Assembly: GCA_050485745.1 (NCBI GenBank)
Contig: JBJHBY010000146.1
Span: 1 to 9,179 of the forward strand
Reading direction: 5' to 3'
DNA from: JBJHBY01 sp050485745
Lineage (GTDB): Bacteria > Pseudomonadota > Gammaproteobacteria > Pseudomonadales > CAMLJR01
DNA: 9,179 nucleotides
The notes under the pieces were generated by a model, which saw only the letters and a program-made list of their open reading frames with translations, made no database searches and had not been told where the DNA came from. Position numbers and translations under genes: made by a program. Position 1 is the stretch's first letter; every line of letters begins with the position of its first letter. Positions 6,218 to 9,179 of the stretch are shown here, piece by piece.

Positions 6218-6236
6218 CGCGGCAGTCATTGCCGCG
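6218..6236 (+). terminator. Possible terminator stem-loop after the ABC importer operon
   Basis: CGCGGCA (6218-6224) and TGCCGCG (6230-6236) form a perfect 7-bp stem with a 5-base loop, 26 bases after the ATPase stop. Only a broken T-rich stretch follows (CTGGTCTTTGTTC), so it is at best a weak intrinsic terminator. The rest of the 191-base spacer (6192-6382) holds a GGGGGTCCCCC palindrome at 6198-6208 and no recognisable gene. Confidence 0.35.
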
Positions 6237-6382
6237 CTGGTCTTTGTTCGCAATGTTGTCAATAATGGGGCGCATACTGCTGTCGTCCCCCGTCAGGCAG
6301 GCCCCGGGGGGTCGACGCTGTGCGGTAACTGCACTGCGGTGAACGTGTGCCGCTGCGGGCCTGGCTGCGAGAGTAATGGCCG

Positions 6383-6964
6383 ATGGCGCAGATCCTGCGG
6401 TTGAACAAGGGTGGACAGCCCGTCGAATGGCTCAGTTGGCAGGAGGCGGTCTGCCTGTATTCCAGGGAGCTGGTGCTCTGGACCCTGGGGGATACGGTGT
6501 TCCGTATTCATGGCGGGCGCAATCGCTGCACCGGCATGCGCACGGTGATCGAGCTACCCAGTATTCTGGCCTGCGATGGCCGGCAGCTGGCGCGTCCCAG
6601 TGCACGCCCCGCGCTGACCAACCGCGCCCTGTTCGAGCGCGATAACTACCAGTGCCTCTATTGCGGCAAGTCGTTCCCGGGACGGCAGTTGACGCGAGAG
6701 CACGTGCTGCCGCGCTCGAAGGGCGGGCGCGATATCTGGGTCAACGTGGTGGCGGCCTGCCGGCGCTGCAATCAGCACAAGGGAAATCGCACCCTGGATG
6801 AGGCCGACATGGAGCTGCTGGCACTGCCCTACCGGCCCAACCCGGCGGAGTATCTGGCGCTGGTGAACAGCCGCCGGATTCTGCCTGAGCAGGCGGACTT
6901 CCTCAGTCGGCAGTTTTCCAGCAATTGCCGTTGGCAGATGCGGGCGGCCGGATTCTACGCCTGA
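6383..6964 (+). CDS. HNH endonuclease-like protein
   Basis: Protein of 193 residues with a zinc-bound HNH (beta-beta-alpha metal) nuclease fold. C91-x2-C94 and C126-x2-C129 form the zinc knuckles. Between them lie E106-H107 with the general-base histidine, N121, and, after the second pair, H132 as the likely metal ligand; all catalytic positions are intact. Residues 1-80 are a separate conserved-looking domain (ILRLNKGGQPVEWLSWQEAV, then RELVLWTLGD) ahead of the nuclease, and about 55 residues follow it. No signal peptide. ATG 6383 is preferred; an ATG at 6376 is in another frame, and GAGAG at 6369-6373 is a modest ribosome-binding site. Similar standalone HNH proteins are, as far as I recall, widespread in gammaproteobacteria without a known role. 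The EVE-domain gene starts 69 bases downstream. The function (repair, defence or RNA-related) is not established. Confidence 0.85.
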   Translation: MAQILRLNKGGQPVEWLSWQEAVCLYSRELVLWTLGDTVFRIHGGRNRCTGMRTVIELPSILACDGRQLARPSARPALTNRALFERDNYQCLYCGKSFPGRQLTREHVLPRSKGGRDIWVNVVAACRRCNQHKGNRTLDEADMELLALPYRPNPAEYLALVNSRRILPEQADFLSRQFSSNCRWQMRAAGFYA

Positions 6965-7033
6965 GCAACCGGGGCGCACATGGCATCGGTTCGGCACTGA
7001 TGGAAAGTGCGCTCAAGGGAGTACGCAGACGAC

Positions 7034-7501
7034 ATGGCCTTCTGGCTGTTCAAGACCGAGCCCGACGTATTCGGTATCGATGACCTCAAGGCGCGTGGCG
7101 CGCGCGGCGAATGCTGGGATGGGGTGCGCAACTACCAGGCGCGTAACTTCCTGCGCGACCAGGTGGCGCGGAGTGATCAGGTAATGATCTATCACTCGAG
7201 CTGTGACCGGGTTGGTGTCGCCGGCCTGGCCGAGGTCATTCGCGCTGGCTATCCGGACCCCAGCCAGTTCGACCCGGGCAGCCCTTACCACGACGACGCG
7301 GCGCGCAGTGACGCGCCGCGCTGGTACTCGGTGGACCTGCGCTTTCGCAAGGCCTTCCCTCGCATCATCACGCTGGCCGAGCTGAAAACCTTGCCACAAC
7401 TCGATGGCTGGCAGTTGCTGCGCAAGGGCAATCGCCTGTCGATTCTCCCGGTAACGCCGCAGCAATGGCGAACAGTCCTGGATCAACTGGAGACACCATG
7501 A
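7034..7501 (+). CDS. EVE-domain protein (PUA-like, modified-base reader)
   Basis: Single EVE domain, 155 residues, the usual length for standalone bacterial members. EVE domains are related to YTH and PUA folds, and several recognise modified bases in DNA or RNA; the natural ligand of the standalone forms is not settled. Diagnostic stretches: MAFWLFKTEPD (1-11), CWDGVRNYQARNFLR (27-41) of the binding pocket, YHSS (53-56), GVAGLAEV (61-68), YPDPSQFD (73-80) and PRWYSVDLRF (95-104). GTG at 7007 would add nine residues before MAFW. The ATG at 7034 matches the family start, with AAGGGAG at 7015-7021 as the ribosome-binding site, although the spacing is long. The last bases overlap the start of the secreted-protein gene (ATGA). 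It lies directly behind the HNH gene, a pairing of interest because EVE-HNH fusions act as modification-dependent nucleases. Confidence 0.92.
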   Translation: MAFWLFKTEPDVFGIDDLKARGARGECWDGVRNYQARNFLRDQVARSDQVMIYHSSCDRVGVAGLAEVIRAGYPDPSQFDPGSPYHDDAARSDAPRWYSVDLRFRKAFPRIITLAELKTLPQLDGWQLLRKGNRLSILPVTPQQWRTVLDQLETP

Positions 7502-8037
7502 AGCATATTCGCCCCGTCCTCGCACTGCTGTGCAGCTTGTGGCTGCTGCCCGCCTGGGCCTGCGAGTTTCCCGACTCCACCTCGGGCGCAGTAGCGCCGG
7601 ACTGGGTTTGCGCGCCGGAATGGCCAGGGGTTTCACTGGCGGCAATCGGCAGCCGTGGTCACATGCCGTCACTGTCAACACAGAACCGCAATGCCGGGCG
7701 CGATGCCATGCTGGCGGTGGCCCGGCGCCTGCAGGCACAGGCTGCCGAGGAACTGCAGCAACTGGGTGGCGGTGATCTGCCTTTGCAGCGGACCCCCTTT
7801 GCGGGTGATGACATCGCCCTTTTGCAGTCGGTGCCCGGAATCCGTGTCTACTCCCGGCAGCGCAGCCCCGGACGCACCCTTTACGTACTGGCCGGCATCG
7901 AGGACGGTCTGGTGGAGCCGCTGCTGGCCAGCCATCGTCGCGCCTGGCTGGAGGCCAATGAAGCCGCTCTGCGTGCCCATCTTGGCGATTCCGGGCTGGC
8001 GCGCTTGCAGTATGAGGCCGGTGCACTCGCGCACTGA
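7498..8037 (+). CDS. Secreted or outer-membrane LPP20-like protein of unknown function
   Basis: An exported protein of 179 residues. Residues 1-21 are a clear signal peptide (Lys2 and Arg5, then a hydrophobic core LALLCSLWLLPAW). It ends AWA-C22, which can be read as a signal peptidase I site (A-x-A) or as a poor lipobox with Trp at -2; the first is favoured. The mature part resembles the LPP20 family loosely: PDWVCAP (34-40), then an AAIGS segment (about 48-52), and a helix with ARDAM..VARRL..QAAEEL (about 67-87). The rest has no motif I recognise. C22 and C38 could form a disulfide if C22 is not lipidated. The start ATG overlaps the EVE stop (ATGA), so the two are probably translated together, though the proteins would work in different compartments. 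An in-frame ATG at 7465 lies inside the EVE gene and would bury the signal peptide. Confidence 0.72.
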   Translation: MKHIRPVLALLCSLWLLPAWACEFPDSTSGAVAPDWVCAPEWPGVSLAAIGSRGHMPSLSTQNRNAGRDAMLAVARRLQAQAAEELQQLGGGDLPLQRTPFAGDDIALLQSVPGIRVYSRQRSPGRTLYVLAGIEDGLVEPLLASHRRAWLEANEAALRAHLGDSGLARLQYEAGALAH

Positions 8038-8047
8038 GTTCAGCGGT

Positions 8048-8076
8048 TTACCATCGCTTCGGGCGCCGTTTATACT
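8048..8076 (+). promoter_or_regulatory. Sigma-70-type promoter for the universal stress gene
   Basis: TTACCA (8048-8053, 4 of 6 matches) and TATACT (8071-8076, 5 of 6) are separated by exactly 17 bases in the 66-base gap after the LPP20-like gene. Transcription would begin near 8083, giving a leader of about 20 bases with the AGGAG ribosome-binding site at 8093-8097. No terminator was seen before it. Confidence 0.6.
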
Positions 8077-8103
8077 GGCCCTCCACATGCAGAGGAGATG
8101 GTC

Positions 8104-8937
8104 ATGAGCGACGCAGTCCCACGCAAGTTTTTCATCGTGGTGGACCCGTCCCAGGATGAACCCCTGGCCCTGGATCGTGCGCTGATCACCGCGCAGGTGG
8201 TGAATGAGTCGGCCGCGCGTGGCGGTGTTGAGCAGCTTGATATCCAGGTGTTCATTGCGGTTGATGCGGACAACGTCGACACCTCGGCGGACAACGATCG
8301 CGTTTATCGCGATGCCGCCTGGATCCTCGATCGCGTGGTCAAGCCGCTGCAGGATGCGGGTTGCCAGTTCAGTGTCGAAATGAGCTGGTCCACCGAGTGG
8401 TATGACTCGATCATTCGTGCTGCCAGACGCTTTGGCGCCGAGCGCATCATGATGCCGATGGTGCGCCGTCCGAGTGCGCGCGACCTGCTGTTCGGTGAGT
8501 CCGTCTGGCACCTGCTGCGCACCGCGGAGTGTCCCGTCCTGCTGGTCCAGCCGGGCTCCCGGCCGCGCCGCAACAAGATTCTCGCTGCAGTCAACTTCCA
8601 GTCCCACAAGCCCGAGTACCAGCGGCTCAACGAGGAGATCCTGGCCCGTGCGCGCTGGTTTGCCGAGAACTACGGTGCCGAGCTGCACTTCGTCAATGCC
8701 TACAGCGACTCCCTGCACTATCCGGATCGCTCCGCCCTGGCGCGCAAGACCGGCGTTGAGAACAGCAATATCCATGTTCGTTCCGGCGATCCCGCGGATG
8801 TGATTTCCTCCGTGGCCAGTGAAATCGATGCGGATGTGGTGGTGCTGGGTACCCGGGCGCGCAGCAGCCGCTGGCGCGGCAACACTTCCGAGCGCATCAT
8901 CACCCGTGTCGGTTGCGACATCCTCACGGTGAATTGA
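8104..8937 (+). CDS. Tandem universal stress protein (UspE-like)
   Basis: Cytoplasmic protein of 277 residues with two Usp domains in a row (about 7-149 and 157-277), the layout of UspE. Domain 1 starts KFFIVVDPSQDEP and ends AECPVLLVQP (141-150). Domain 2 starts NKILAAVNF and ends GCDILTVN. The nucleotide-binding motif of domain 2 reads G249-TRA, then GNTSERI (259-265). The second glycine of the usual G-x2-G is therefore Ala (A252), while the GNT/GNS end resembles UspE. Domain 1 has MPMVRRPSARDLLFGES and lacks the motif. ATP binding is therefore doubtful. Of two in-frame ATGs (8098 and 8104), the second is chosen because AGGAG (8093-8097) is six bases upstream of it and touches the first. 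It has its own promoter and probably leads into the dehydrogenase gene 20 bases downstream. UspE proteins are linked to stress survival, motility and aggregation, but the role here is unproven. Confidence 0.88.
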   Translation: MSDAVPRKFFIVVDPSQDEPLALDRALITAQVVNESAARGGVEQLDIQVFIAVDADNVDTSADNDRVYRDAAWILDRVVKPLQDAGCQFSVEMSWSTEWYDSIIRAARRFGAERIMMPMVRRPSARDLLFGESVWHLLRTAECPVLLVQPGSRPRRNKILAAVNFQSHKPEYQRLNEEILARARWFAENYGAELHFVNAYSDSLHYPDRSALARKTGVENSNIHVRSGDPADVISSVASEIDADVVVLGTRARSSRWRGNTSERIITRVGCDILTVN

Positions 8938-8957
8938 CCAGTTGAGAGGCCGGTCCC

Positions 8958-9179
8958 ATGAGTGAGCGTTTTGATACGGTCCTGATCACCGGGGCATCCG
9001 CTGGCATTGGTGAAGCCTTTGCCCGTGAGTTGGCCGGGCACTGTCGCCAGATCATCCTCGTGGCCCGGCGCGAGCCCCGGCTGCGCGAACTGGCGCATGA
9101 GCTGGAGCGCCAGGGTTGCGAGGCGCATGTGCTCGCCGCGGATCTGACGGACCCCGTCGGGCTGACGTCGGTCGTGGAG
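8958..9179 (+). CDS. Short-chain dehydrogenase/reductase, N-terminal part, cut by the window edge
   Basis: NAD(P)-dependent SDR oxidoreductase; only the first 74 codons are present, with no stop before the right edge (families are 230-280 residues). The Rossmann start is complete: strand FDTVLIT, dinucleotide motif TGASAGIG (11-18), then strand 2 IILVARRE, whose RR (37-38) suggests NADP rather than NAD preference, and later AADLTD, the adenine-ring contact. The catalytic Ser/Tyr/Lys motif lies beyond the window. GAGAGG (8944-8949) is the ribosome-binding site. It starts 20 bases after the universal stress gene and is likely read from the same promoter. The substrate cannot be deduced. Confidence 0.9.
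   Translation, partial: MSERFDTVLITGASAGIGEAFARELAGHCRQIILVARREPRLRELAHELERQGCEAHVLAADLTDPVGLTSVVE

Noticed and set aside
6238..6266. Possible promoter for the HNH gene: TGGTCT, 17 bases, AATAAT
   Set aside because: Only 3 of 6 matches at -35, and the AATAAT is off-consensus at its first base. It is more than 100 bases from the gene, so too weak to annotate.
6192..6382. Small RNA or CRISPR-like repeats in the spacer before the HNH gene
   Set aside because: No regular direct repeats, no clear promoter plus terminator pair, and only weak partial similarity between GC-rich segments.

Overview
The window is GC-rich, densely packed chromosomal DNA with almost no spacer. It most likely comes from a marine or halophilic gammaproteobacterium. 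The reasons are the PomA/PomB-type (sodium-driven) flagellar stator genes, their placement divergent from xseB-ispA (an arrangement I recall from Vibrio, where dxs follows ispA), and the general gene content. The genus cannot be fixed from the sequence alone. No insertion sequence, phage, CRISPR, tRNA or rRNA was seen.

Layout. On the minus strand, xseB (small subunit of exonuclease VII) overlaps ispA (farnesyl diphosphate synthase), which runs off the left edge. A plausible minus-strand promoter with a perfect TATAAT lies at 866-894. Divergently, after a leader rich in inverted repeats (about 919-1088), come pomA, pomB and a PilZ-domain gene in a tight run, i.e. the flagellar stator plus a probable c-di-GMP-responsive protein. 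Next is a three-gene ABC importer of the cobalamin/ferric-siderophore class (binding protein, FecCD-type permease, ATPase), whose genes overlap each other. After a 191-base spacer come an HNH-nuclease-like gene, an EVE-domain gene and a secreted LPP20-like protein; the last two overlap by ATGA. A gene for a tandem-domain universal stress protein (UspE-like) follows behind a good sigma-70-type promoter. The start of a short-chain dehydrogenase ends the window.

How the genes work together. PomA and PomB form the inner-membrane sodium channel that turns the flagellar motor, and the adjacent PilZ protein is a natural candidate for tuning motility to c-di-GMP. The importer genes form a self-contained uptake unit that lacks its outer-membrane receptor here. 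The HNH and EVE genes are individually common, but their adjacency recalls EVE-HNH modification-dependent nucleases.

The most interesting non-coding signal is the pomA leader. The hexamer AACTCC (1004-1009) is exactly complementary both to an upstream GGAGTT (992-997) and to a second GGAGTT (1079-1084) that overlaps the pomA ribosome-binding site. Two further, mutually exclusive stems lie around it. This has the form of a translational switch, but it is a hand-made inference and untested.
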